This document shows positions 1 through 8,773 of a stretch of DNA of 64,000 nt, piece by piece. Position 1 is the stretch's first letter; every line of letters starts with the position of its first letter. Where the stretch lies: assembly GCA_014925825.1 (NCBI GenBank), contig JACGCK010000042.1, positions 248,001 through 312,000 of the forward strand, in the 5' to 3' direction. A program made the position numbers and the translations under genes. This DNA is from Pholiota molesta. Lineage: Eukaryota; Basidiomycota; Agaricomycetes; Agaricales; Strophariaceae. The notes beneath the pieces are model-generated. The model had not been told where the DNA came from. It searched no databases and saw only the letters and a program-made list of their open reading frames with translations.

Positions 1-404
1 GGTCATGTGTTTGGCCCTTGATGGCATATTTGATGGGCCAATGAGCAGAAAGTCCCAAAATGGTTCAAATCTAATGATAGATGCTCAAGTGCTGACAAAT
101 GATGGGGAAAAACAGCTTACAAATTTGTCATTCTTCTTTTGGAAAATTTTTGATGGCTTCCTTTTTGGGACGACCCTGACAATGGTGTCGAGCACTGCTC
201 GACACTGTTGAGCACAGTGTTGAGCACTGGAGCACAGTGGGCAGCAGGAGCACATCCACTGACCACCATAGACCACTGGCCTAACGTGGAAAATCTTCAG
301 ACTCAGCTAGGTGGAGTGGCTGCGCCCTGGCAGTTCCCACTCTGGATGCAATATTTTTATCTGGGCAACTGCCACAATTTCATGCATGAGACTAGCAGAC
401 ACTG
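1..404. other. No gene; unassigned repeat-like sequence
   Basis: I see no supported gene here. The integrase reading frame of Ty3 element A stops making sense near 405, so this stretch is either a different sequence inserted into that element or the far side of a deletion. It contains a near-perfect palindrome at 185-205 (arms GTGTCGAGCA and TGCTCGACAC around one base), followed by several copies of the word GAGCAC. The short ORFs in it show no recognisable motif. Confidence 0.4.
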
Positions 405-3400
405 GTGCTTAGGGAGATCAGTGATGAGGTCGGCTGATATGATGTCCCATGTGTCTTCTGGAATGGTGTTTGGCGAGAGGAGGCCTCGAGGTTTGTTAAG
501 AAGGATCTTGGTTTTTTGGCAAGTGGAGCAGCCGGAGATGTATCGTTGGACGTCGCGCGATATTGACGGCCACCAGTAGTCTCTCTGTATCAATTCGGTA
601 GTGCGGAATCGGCCAGGGTGTCCGGCGGTGAGATCATCATGATTGAGTTTAATGATCTGCGCGCGAAGATCTTGATTGTTAGGTACCCAGATTCGCCCGT
701 ACCAGGTAATAAGTCCGTTTTCGTTCTTCCATCTGGGTACTTTCTCTTCGACGAGGTGTTCTACTTCATGTTGACGTTCTTGAATTGAAGGAAGGAATGA
801 CGACGAGGATGTAGTTTCTTCTAGGACGTTGAGAGTCGAGGACGATGGGTGCTTATCGGTGGTCAGGAGATGATGGGGGAGAAGTGTTATATTTTCGTTG
901 TCGAGGATTCCCTTGTCGTAGTCGGGTCTTCTGGAGAGCGCGTCGGCGCATATCATTTGAGAACCTGGCTTGTGAGTGAGCGTGAATGAGTATTCAGAGA
1001 GTTCTAGCGCCCAACGAGCTTGACGTCGATTAAGGCGTTGTGATTTCATGAAGTACTGAAGATTCTGGTGATCGGAGAGGATTTCGACGGGGGTTGTTGT
1101 TCCTAGAATATATCTTCGCCAGTCGGTGATAGCGCGCATAATTGAGAGTAGTTCTCGGTCGTGAACGTCGTAGTTTCGTTCGACATCGTTTAAGGTCTTC
1201 GAGAAGAAAGCGATAGGTTTCCAATGCGTGTCTTGGAGTTGGGAGAGTACAGCGCCTGTGGCGTAACCAGAGCTATCGGCTTCGATTCGGAATGGGGCAT
1301 CGTCGAGAGGGAGAGTGAGAACGGGTTCATGAGCAACGGAGTGCCTGAGATCTTGAAAGGCGGCGTCTTCGAAGGCGGTCCATGTCCATGGTTTGTTGCC
1401 GGTCAGGAAATGTAAGGGGGAAGCGAGCTTAGCGAAGTCTTTGATGAAACGTCGATAGAAGTTGAGGAAGCCGAGAAATTGTTGTAGTTCTTTTTTCGAC
1501 TTCGGAGTTGGCCAGTCGGCTATGGCTTGTACTTTGTTGGAACTCATGCGTAGTTGGCCCTCGGAGACAATGACGCCTAGGTATTCGACTTCGGTCTTGT
1601 CGAATTCGCATTTTTCGGGCTTGAGGTAGAGGTTGTTGTCTTTAAGGATCTGGAGGACTTGGCGCGTTATTTTTGCGTGGAGGCGGCGATCGTTCGTGAA
1701 TATGAGGATGTCGTCCATGTAGACGATGACGTGTCCTTGAAGAATGAGATCTTTGAAGAGATCGTTCATCATATTTTGGAACGTAGCGGGTGAGTTCGTG
1801 AGCCCGAAAAACATAACGAGTGGTTCGAATTAAGCCTCGATTAGTGACGAAGGCGGCCTTGTATTCATCTCCCTTCTTGATGCGTATATTGTTGAAACCC
1901 CAGCGAACGTCGAGTTTAGTAAAATATTTGGCGCCCTTGAGCTTGTCCATGAGTTCGGAAACGAGAGGTAAGGGATATTGGTTTCGAATCGTCATTTCGT
2001 TGAGTTTGCGATAATCTTGAACGGGACGCAGGGATCCATCTTTCTTTTTTACGAAGAAGAATGGAGACACTATCGGTGATTTCGAAGGTCGAATGCGTCC
2101 AGTGCGTAGTTGTTCTTCGATAAACGAATCGAGTTCCTTTTGCTCGTTTTTGGACAGAGGGTAGATTTTACTCGTAATGGGTTCTGAGTTCGGCTTGAGT
2201 TCAATTGCGTGATCCCAGGGACGTTCGGGAGGTAAGCGATCGAAGTCCTTGCGTTCGAAGACGGATGTGAACTCTTTGATGTACTTGTCGGCATCGGTAG
2301 CTTGTTGTTGACGAATTTTGTTGCTCGCGGAAATCGTGTGGGTGATTTTGATAGCGCAAATGAAATCTTCTTCGATTGGGAGGATGTCGACGCAAAGCAT
2401 AATTTCTCCTTCCTCTAGTTCGGTTGAGATCGCGTTTTCCCAAGTAAGAGGTGCAGAATCGTCGTCGAGTGAGCTGTCGTCGAAGTGGAGAAAGTCGCCT
2501 GAATCAATTAGACGAATATGGTCGTGGTCGGGACCATGGAGCGAAGCGTATTCGGGGAGCTTTAGATGTGGTTGGGAAAGAGTTGTACATGTTGAAGGGC
2601 ATCGAGAGAAGCAGAGGTCGCCAGTTTTCCAGTCAACAAGTGGATTGTGGAATTTAAGCCATGAGAAACCAAGTATCATATCAGAGTCGCCGATATTAGT
2701 AACAGCGAATTGTCTGCGTTTGAAGTGGTCTTTGATTTGGATGTTTAGTTCGATAGTCGCTGTGATGGCGCCGGATTTGTTAATGGTACCGTCTGCGTTG
2801 TAAACGGGAATAGGATGCGGTAGGGGATCTATTTTCCAGCCGTTCTTCTTGATGTAACTTTCGTGGACATATTGGTTGGTAGCGCCGCAGTCGAGCAGAT
2901 TTTCCGGAGTCCAGACTTCGGAATCGTCGTCGTTCGGAAGGGTGACTTTCGTGGGTACGAGGACGGAGTTGCTGTCGATTTTGGAAATGACGTGTTTGGT
3001 TTTTTTGAGTTGGTTGAGAACCTTCAAGGCTAGGTCTTCATCGAGAAAACATAAAGCGTGGATGAGAGGTTCGTTGATTTCCTTCCAGCGGGGTTTGGGC
3101 ATCCAGGCCTGTAGAATATTAGTAACGGCTCGCATGTTTGAGTACAGTTCCCTTATACGGCGTAAGGTTCGCGTGGGACCAGATTCCTTATGAGGAAATA
3201 CTGCTTTGGGTAATTCTGAGGCGCCAGCGTCGTCAATGTGGTGAATGACACAGTCAGTCAGGCAAGGGTTCAATGTTCTAAGGAGAGTTTCGTCAGCTTC
3301 TACTTTGATGGATGGGCAATTTGACACGGATTTTTGGGCAGAAATAGTTGGATTAGGTTTGTTATCTAGTCTGCTAGTTATGTTAGACGAAGACGTGTAC

Positions 3401-3405
3401 TTCAT
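357..3405 (-). pseudogene. Pol polyprotein of Ty3 element A (PR-RT-RNaseH-IN), frameshifted and truncated
   Basis: Starts at ATG 3405, overlapping the gag stop as ATGA. A retropepsin-like aspartic protease motif reads DCGAT near 2883-2897 (D-S/T-G is usual). RT follows, with the FFVKKKDGS and LDVRWGFNNI blocks. Near 1828-1831 one extra base shifts the frame; RT resumes in a second ORF (1814-357) with FGLTNSPATFQ and the catalytic YMDD at about 1710-1721. RNase H (EADSSG, ending CADALSRR) comes next, then an integrase with the H-H-C-C zinc site (HPGRF to CSTCQKTK) and the first core Asp (SADLITDLP). Homology ends at about 405 and the last residues before the stop at 357 are unrelated. Protein functions follow from family knowledge; the frameshift and the truncation are seen directly. 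Confidence 0.92.
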
Positions 3406-4733
3406 TCGTCCAATTCCTGAAAATCCTCCTCGTTGTTGTCGTCTTCTTCAAGTGCGTCCATGACGTGGGTCTCTTGGAGCACTCGTATAACATGAGCCTT
3501 CTCGTCCTCACCAAGGCCAGCAATCATCTGACGGATATTCCGCGATGCGGTGGCAGCGCGATTGGTGGGGCCAGAATTTCTTCTGCGTCCAGGACGAGTG
3601 TCGGGAAGGGGGCATTGGTATCCGTAGTGACCCATGTTGTTACAGTTGTAGCAGCGAATGCTCGAGAGAGACGGCGTGTTAGGGATCGAAGACGAAAGAG
3701 CGTCGATCTGCATGGGAGCGCCAATTCCAGGTTGAACTCCGGTGGGAGTGGAAGCGTTCGGAGCAATCATAGGTGAGGGAGAACTGGCTCTAGAGGATGT
3801 AGGAGAGGGAGCAGGGGAGCTAGCTCGGGATCTAGCAGGTATAACAGGTAAAGAAAGGGTGTTCGATGCAGTAGCCAATTTTCTAGCGTTATTTTGTCGG
3901 TATTGACGGTCGAGTCGAATGATCATGGTCTTCCATTCGTCGTAGGTTTCGGGAGGAGTAGGAGATGTGGCGATTCGAGTAATGATACTTTCACGGACGG
4001 CGTCCTTGAGATAATGAACAGCGGCGACTTCATTGAATCCGGATTCGACATAATATTCGTCGAATTGGATAAAGAATTCCTCGGCCGTAAGAGCGCCTTG
4101 TTTGAGAGCTAGGAGCTTTTGTTGAGCTTGATTGCGGCGGTCGGCGTTCTCGAATGTGTTCTTCAAATGTTCGCGGAAGTTGAGCCAAGTAGTGATGACA
4201 TAGGTACCAGAGGTAATGTTGTGAACCATACGTTGGGACCATTGGGCAGCGAACTTCTTTGTCATGTAAGAGAGAACATAGAAGATTTTGGTGGTATCGC
4301 TCGAGTAGGTATGCGGGTCGGCCATAAACACAATGTCGACGGACGTCATGAATGTCTCGAAATTCCTAGGGTCACCGTCGAAGTGTTGCGGGTTAGCTAC
4401 GGAGACCTTTTTCACCAAATGGGAAGGCGGAGTAGGTTGAACTTCGGGAGCAGTGGTAGTGGTCGAACCAAGCGAGAGTTGTCCTAAAATTTGCGTCATG
4501 TTCTGCAAGATATTTTGGGTAGCTTGGTTGGAATTGGTCAGCTCGAGTACAGCACGTTCCATGGGAGTGAGAGTAGCGACGGAAACTGGGGGATACGGAA
4601 CAGGGCCGTGAGGAGGTTGGTATCCAGGGGCCGCTTGAGCCTGAGCTTGTGAGGAAACGTTGGCGGCTGCTTGGGCCTGAGACTGAGCGAGAATATCGGC
4701 GTCGCTCGGGATGATAGTGGGTGCGTCGGACAT
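3402..4733 (-). CDS. Gag (capsid/nucleocapsid) of Ty3 element A
   Basis: A 443-residue ORF. The N-terminal third is low-complexity (Ala, Gln, Pro). The middle, with HFDGDPRNFETFM and LNFREHLKNTF, has the composition of Ty3-type capsid domains. A Ser/Pro-rich linker leads to one CCHC zinc knuckle, CYNCNNMGHYGYQCP, used for RNA packaging in this family, and a Glu/Asp-rich tail. The stop codon shares two bases with the pol start (ATGA at 3402-3405), so pol could be made by termination-reinitiation rather than a ribosomal frameshift. The ORF is intact. The start ATG at 4733 lies about 430 bp inside the LTR end, leaving a long leader. Confidence 0.88.
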   Translation of the reverse strand: MSDAPTIIPSDADILAQSQAQAAANVSSQAQAQAAPGYQPPHGPVPYPPVSVATLTPMERAVLELTNSNQATQNILQNMTQILGQLSLGSTTTTAPEVQPTPPSHLVKKVSVANPQHFDGDPRNFETFMTSVDIVFMADPHTYSSDTTKIFYVLSYMTKKFAAQWSQRMVHNITSGTYVITTWLNFREHLKNTFENADRRNQAQQKLLALKQGALTAEEFFIQFDEYYVESGFNEVAAVHYLKDAVRESIITRIATSPTPPETYDEWKTMIIRLDRQYRQNNARKLATASNTLSLPVIPARSRASSPAPSPTSSRASSPSPMIAPNASTPTGVQPGIGAPMQIDALSSSIPNTPSLSSIRCYNCNNMGHYGYQCPLPDTRPGRRRNSGPTNRAATASRNIRQMIAGLGEDEKAHVIRVLQETHVMDALEEDDNNEEDFQELDE

Positions 4734-5166
4734 AGTGGAAACTGTAGGATGGAACTGTTGATGATTTGGACTAGGCGGGCTTGTTTAAAAGGCTCGAAGG
4801 TATGTGGCTGACTGATAGGAGAAAAATCTAGGCTGGGCAATTTTGCCTGGAGGACTGTATATGTGTGGCTGACTGTTGCGCGGCTGAGGGTGTACTCAGA
4901 GAAGGCGGCTGGTAGGCGGAGTGTTCTGTAGTGGCTCGATGTATAATTGAAAATAGACTAAGGCGGCGTGGAATAGGAAGTGCTCGTAGGGGGATCTGAA
5001 TCTGGTATTCTGTCTTGGTTGTACTAGGCGATGTTGCCGACGGTGGATGACTCGCGAAGCTGCGTGCTGTTTGGGAGTGGCGGACCAAATGGTGGCTGAC
5101 GGTGTGGGGGGTAGGCTTTCGAAAAACTGTATCGCTTTGGTAGGGAGTTGATAAGACTCGTAGAGA

Positions 5167-5177
5167 ATTCGCAACCT
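5167..5177 (-). promoter_or_regulatory. Self-complementary primer-binding site of element A
   Basis: Two bases inside the LTR end the minus strand reads AGGTTGCGAAT. This is the exact complement of ATTCGCAACCT at 5261-5251 in the LTR, the predicted RNA 5' end. Tf1/sushi-class elements prime minus-strand DNA from an 11-nt fold-back of their own RNA in this way. I see no match to a tRNA 3' end. Confidence 0.75.
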
Positions 5178-5179
5178 AT

Positions 5180-5444
5180 TGTTAGGATTGCGCTGTAGAG
5201 GAGAACTTGAGGGGCTTTGGGATGATATGAGAAACGAGGTTGTATTAACCAGGTTGCGAATAGAGATACAAAGGAGTGTAAACTAGCTTATATAGGGTTC
5301 TAATTAAAAGGAGAATGATCGAGCGAGATGAGGATGATCGAGCGAGAGATAGATACGTAAAAGGAAGGCAAATGTCTGTAAGAGGCACGAATGTCTGTAA
5401 GAGGCAGGCGGGCGCTTATGGGCGCTTAGAGGGATATCGTAACA
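5180..5444 (-). repeat. 5' LTR of Ty3 element A (265 bp)
   Basis: On the minus strand the sequence begins TGTTACGATATC and ends AATCCTAACA, giving the TG...CA ends and short TGTTA/TAACA inverted termini of LTRs. It holds a TATA box (CTATATAAG) at 5286-5296. The bases outside its upstream edge belong to the element B protease frame, which fixes that boundary. The other LTR is not in the window, so the length rests on this copy only. Confidence 0.85.
5286..5296 (-). promoter_or_regulatory. TATA box in LTR A
   Basis: Minus-strand CCTATATAAGC. The first T of TATATAA is complementary to base 5294. Thirty-three bases downstream (5261) begins the 11-mer ATTCGCAACCT, which is repeated as its complement in the primer-binding site, so the transcript probably starts there. 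Confidence 0.7.
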
Positions 5445-6060
5445 GTTTAGGCGGTGTCGATCTTCTTGATGAGTCAGACGGTAGTGGTGCTGAGGGTGGC
5501 AGAATGGATGTTATGAGGGCGGGACTGTGTTCGGTAGGCGGAGGCAGCTCTGATTCCATTACTTCAAAGTCCGTAGGTGCTAACTCTAAATTAATAGCGG
5601 CTGCAAGTTTATGTTTGCGGAAACGCAGTGTAAGTGCTTCCCAATCAATATCTGGGTTCTCCTGCCGCAGCCAAGGTAGTCCAAGGATGATAGGTCCTGC
5701 AGGGTGGAGTTTGGTTTCATAGAGTCGAATGGGAAATGGGATTCCGTTCGCAAAGGTGATCGTAGTGTGGTTTGCATGAGTGATATCGCCGCTAGAGGTC
5801 GGTTCGCCATCGAACAGTTCCAGGGGTATAGGCGTGGGTAGGCGTTGACGAGACTGTGAGAGTTGAAGCGATAGTGAGGTTGAGATAAAGTTTTCAGTAG
5901 CGCCAGAGTCGATAAGAGCATTAAAAAATCGAGAAGGGTCGTGGGGAAGAGAAATACATAGCAAGAAGGAGCGAACAGAAACTGATGAGACTGGAAGTGA
6001 TGTTTGAGTAGGTAGACGAAGGTTGTTAGCGCGAAGAGTTATGGCCGAGGGAAAGGGCAT
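5416..6060 (-). pseudogene. Aspartic protease domain of element B Pol, cut by element A
   Basis: Retropepsin-like domain: hydrophobic run then LIDSGATENFIS (catalytic D-S-G) near 5880-5915, and the second conserved block ILGLPWLRQENPDIDW near 5640-5690. The frame starts at ATG 6060, 11 bases after the gag stop and in another frame, which suggests reinitiation. From 5444 downward the frame is LTR A sequence, so the last nine codons are not native. The native protein would have continued into reverse transcriptase. Confidence 0.88.
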
Positions 6061-6071
6061 GCTGGTACGGC

Positions 6072-8206
6072 TCAGATCTCCCCCGGGAGGGCCTGAGTCG
6101 CTTCTTCGTTTCCCGGAAGTTCGTCGTTGTCGATGTGGGTGTGGTCTTCATGTTCTATTTCATAGCGGTCTTCGTCTTGTTCCTCGAAAGTTTCGCCGTC
6201 GACGACAAAGGTTGCCCTGGCTGTCTCCATCTGCTTCTTATAGTGGTCGCGGGCCCAGTGATCCTTGGAACCGCAGATCACGCATTCACCGTTTTTTCGG
6301 CGAGCGGCTTTCTGTTCTTCTGTGAGAGGTGTGTAGGTAGGCGTGCGTGTTGGTTTGTCGGCGGGCGTGGAGTTGTTAGTTGTCGCGGCAGGGGTCTCTT
6401 GTACGGTAGACAGTTGTTGTCGCAGAATGAAAGGGGCGCGCGTCCGGATGCGATCTTCGCTTTCGTGGATCCAGTGTTGAAGATCGATTTGAGCCAGGAC
6501 TGATTTGAGTTCGTGGTAGTTTGAGGTGGGCGGAGAATATTGGAGCGCATTGCGTATACGGTTGGGGAGTGCGCGACGCAGCTGGGCGCTGATGGCATTG
6601 TAATTCCATCCTGTCTCGAAAGCTTCAAGTTCAAATCGGGTAATGAAGGATGTGAACCGCTCCTGGGGGCTCATGAACAACTTCTGTAGCTCGAATTCGG
6701 CGTCCAAGGCATTGTTGACAGGTCCAAAGAGGCGCCCAAACTCGGAGGTGAAAGCGATCCATTGGAAGAGCGCGGGATGTTGCGGATTGTGGGTGAGTAG
6801 CGAGCTGAAGTGTGTGAGTGGGTTCCCTTTGAGCCAAGACGAGGCAAAGGCGACGCGATGTTGTTCGTTCTGGTAAGTGTGCGGCTTGGCTTGGAAAGTT
6901 ATTATACATTCGGTCAGGAATGTCTTCCACTTGCGCGGGTTCGTTCCGTCAAAAGGATCAGGTTTTCGGACTTCGATCTTGGATTCAATGGCAAGGACAT
7001 TATTGAGAGGATTTGTCGGCGTCGGCATGGATGGACCCGTATGTTGGAACGGTGGAGGAGGTGGCCCTAGCATTCCAGGCATGTTCGGATATCCTGTCTG
7101 TGGCATCGGCGTACGTGATTGATCTCTGGTTGGTGGAGGGTTTGATGGGGAACTGAAATGCTGTCGTCCTGAGGGATCGGCGTGCGAGTGCGAGCGGTGT
7201 GACTGCGAGTGGTAAGAGGGAGTTTGTGAGCGGCGCTGGGGCTGCATATCGTAACTCGCGTTGTCCCGGTGGGGCGGAGCGTGTCGTTCAAAGGTTCCGT
7301 TGCCTCGTGAGTGGTGGAAGCTTGGAGCGAACGCGTTGAAGTGATCCATAGCATTGTTGTCTGCGCTGGCAGGCGACGAGTAGTGAGCATTTCTGGGGGA
7401 ATGATCTCAGCCTGTGTGCTATTGTCAGGGCAAGGAGCCGAAACATAAGACAGGGCTGGAGTAGAGGGTTGTTGCATATGGGAGCGGGTCGGGGCATCTG
7501 GACGGGGAGAAAAAAGATTCCTAGAGCGCTCAGGTGTGCGCGGCCTGTCGCTGGGCATCTCTTGAATTGGGTGCGATGCGGGAGTACCATACCAGCGGTT
7601 GCTTGGATAAGAAGTTTGATTCTGGGGAGATGCAGTATCAGTTGGATGGAATTGTTCTTGTAGTTGCTGGGGGTTCCATTCTCTTGGATATTGGCTGGGA
7701 GGTGTATCGGGCGTACGAGGGGTGTGGATGTGGAATGATGCTCCGGATTCTCGGGGGTTAGTGAGGGATCGAGCGGATGATGACATAGATAATTCCGAGT
7801 ACAAATGGCGGAGGCGCGCTAACTGACCGTTCAGCAGGAGGGGTTGGCGGTACCGGGCTGGTAGGTTGGCGGTATCGTAGTCCTCCTTTAGACGCTGAAT
7901 AGAAGACATAAATTGCTGTGGGTACTTGAGATCGCTTGTTCCAATCCCTAGTTCTAATAATAATTGACTCGAGAGTTCCACAAATAGCTCGGGTGCCATG
8001 CGTAAGTCCTGTAGAATATCGTCTAGGCGCGCATCGTAGGTTTGTCCTTGGTGTGACCTGAAGGTGATAGGGTTCGTTCGGTGGGATGGCGTTGGGCTGA
8101 ATAATTCGGGCTCGGATTGACGAGTGGAAGAGCGAGAGGGTGGTAAGGAATTTTGTGGCGCGGGGACTGGGATCGGAGAAATGGGGATGCTGTTGCTGCT
8201 GGCCAT
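6072..8206 (-). pseudogene. Gag of element B, one frameshift
   Basis: The upstream reading frame (8206-7067) opens with a Ser/Pro-rich leader. The downstream frame (continuous to 6072) carries the capsid-like part (RKPDPFDGTNPRKWKTF, SERFTSFITRF-like blocks) and one zinc knuckle CVICGSKDHWARDHY near 6240-6285. The two frames meet between about 7350 and 7410, where the upstream frame turns into nonsense and the downstream one starts making sense, so one frameshift there would join them into a gag of roughly 700 residues. The start at 8206 is about 30 bp from the LTR edge. Confidence 0.75.
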
Positions 8207-8223
8207 TGTCGAAGAGGCGTTGG

Positions 8224-8234
8224 ATCCTCAATAT
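8224..8234 (-). promoter_or_regulatory. Self-complementary primer-binding site of element B
   Basis: Two bases inside the LTR, ATATTGAGGAT on the minus strand is the exact complement of ATCCTCAATAT at 8487-8477 in the LTR. As in element A the pairing partner lies 33 bases downstream of the first T of the TATA box (TATAAATA, 8513-8520). Same geometry, different sequence. Confidence 0.75.
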
Positions 8235-8236
8235 AC

Positions 8237-8773
8237 TGTTAGGACCGTGCTAATTTGAGAACGCGATCGCGAAGAGGGAGACGCTGGGTTCGACGGGGCG
8301 AGCACTGAGTCGAGGTCTTGGCATGGGACGCCGAGAGTCGAGACGTTGAGATGTCGACGAAGTGGTTGATGGATGGACGCGAGGCGAGATCGAGAGGTAA
8401 CGAGAACGAGACGAGAAGACGATGAGAAACTGAGAGTAGCCGCGGGAGATCAGGTAAGAGAAGTGGTATAACGTTTATATTGAGGATAGGGTTTACAGGA
8501 TATGAGCACAAGTATTTATAGATAACGGTAGTGAGTGGCACTAGGAAATGGGGAACAATAGAGTATAATAGAGGAGTCAAAGAGGAGTGGCTAGATGAGT
8601 GGCAAGTGATGGGTATCTAAGAGGAAACAAAGGGAAGAAGATCATGTATGGAGACGCAGAAGAGAACAAGGATGAGTGGAAGAGGTTGACGAGTGGCGAG
8701 TATACGAGCCATGAGGAAACTGCGCAAGCGTGATGTCATTGGAAATGGGACGGAAAATGTATGGGTCATGACA
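8237..8773 (-). repeat. 5' LTR of Ty3 element B (about 537 bp)
   Basis: The inner edge ends GGTCCTAACA as in LTR A. The outer edge is less certain. I place it at 8773, where the minus strand reads TGTCATGACCC, because the bases beyond 8774 read as coding sequence of the neighbouring gene. An alternative TG start lies at 8740. The TATA box is TATAAATA at 8513-8520. Confidence 0.6.

Larger units (their letters stand above)
405..5444 (-). mobile_element. Ty3-type LTR retrotransposon A, 3' truncated
   Basis: Minus-strand LTR retrotransposon with a 5' LTR (5180-5444), a primer-binding site, a gag ORF with one zinc knuckle and a pol ORF running protease, reverse transcriptase, RNase H, integrase. 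That pol order is diagnostic of the Ty3 (Metaviridae) class. The element lies inside element B: its LTR begins in the middle of the element B protease frame. The body stops inside the integrase core near 405, so the rest of the integrase, the polypurine tract and the 3' LTR are not in the window. A one-base insertion in the RT makes this copy non-autonomous as read. Confidence 0.9.
5445..8773 (-). mobile_element. Ty3-type LTR retrotransposon B (5' part only)
   Basis: Minus-strand element with LTR 8237-8773, a self-complementary primer-binding site, gag and the protease part of pol. Element A is inserted right after the protease, so the RT, RNase H and integrase of this copy would lie beyond the left edge of the window if they survive. 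Layout and LTR ends (CCTAACA) resemble element A but the proteins are clearly different. The right edge cuts a host gene that begins mid-frame at 8774. Confidence 0.85.

Noticed and set aside
8740..8773. Alternative outer edge of LTR B at 8740 (minus-strand TGACATCACG)
   Set aside because: The coding frame of the neighbouring gene becomes sensible only from about 8774, and TGTCATGACCC is a more typical LTR start; not fully excluded.
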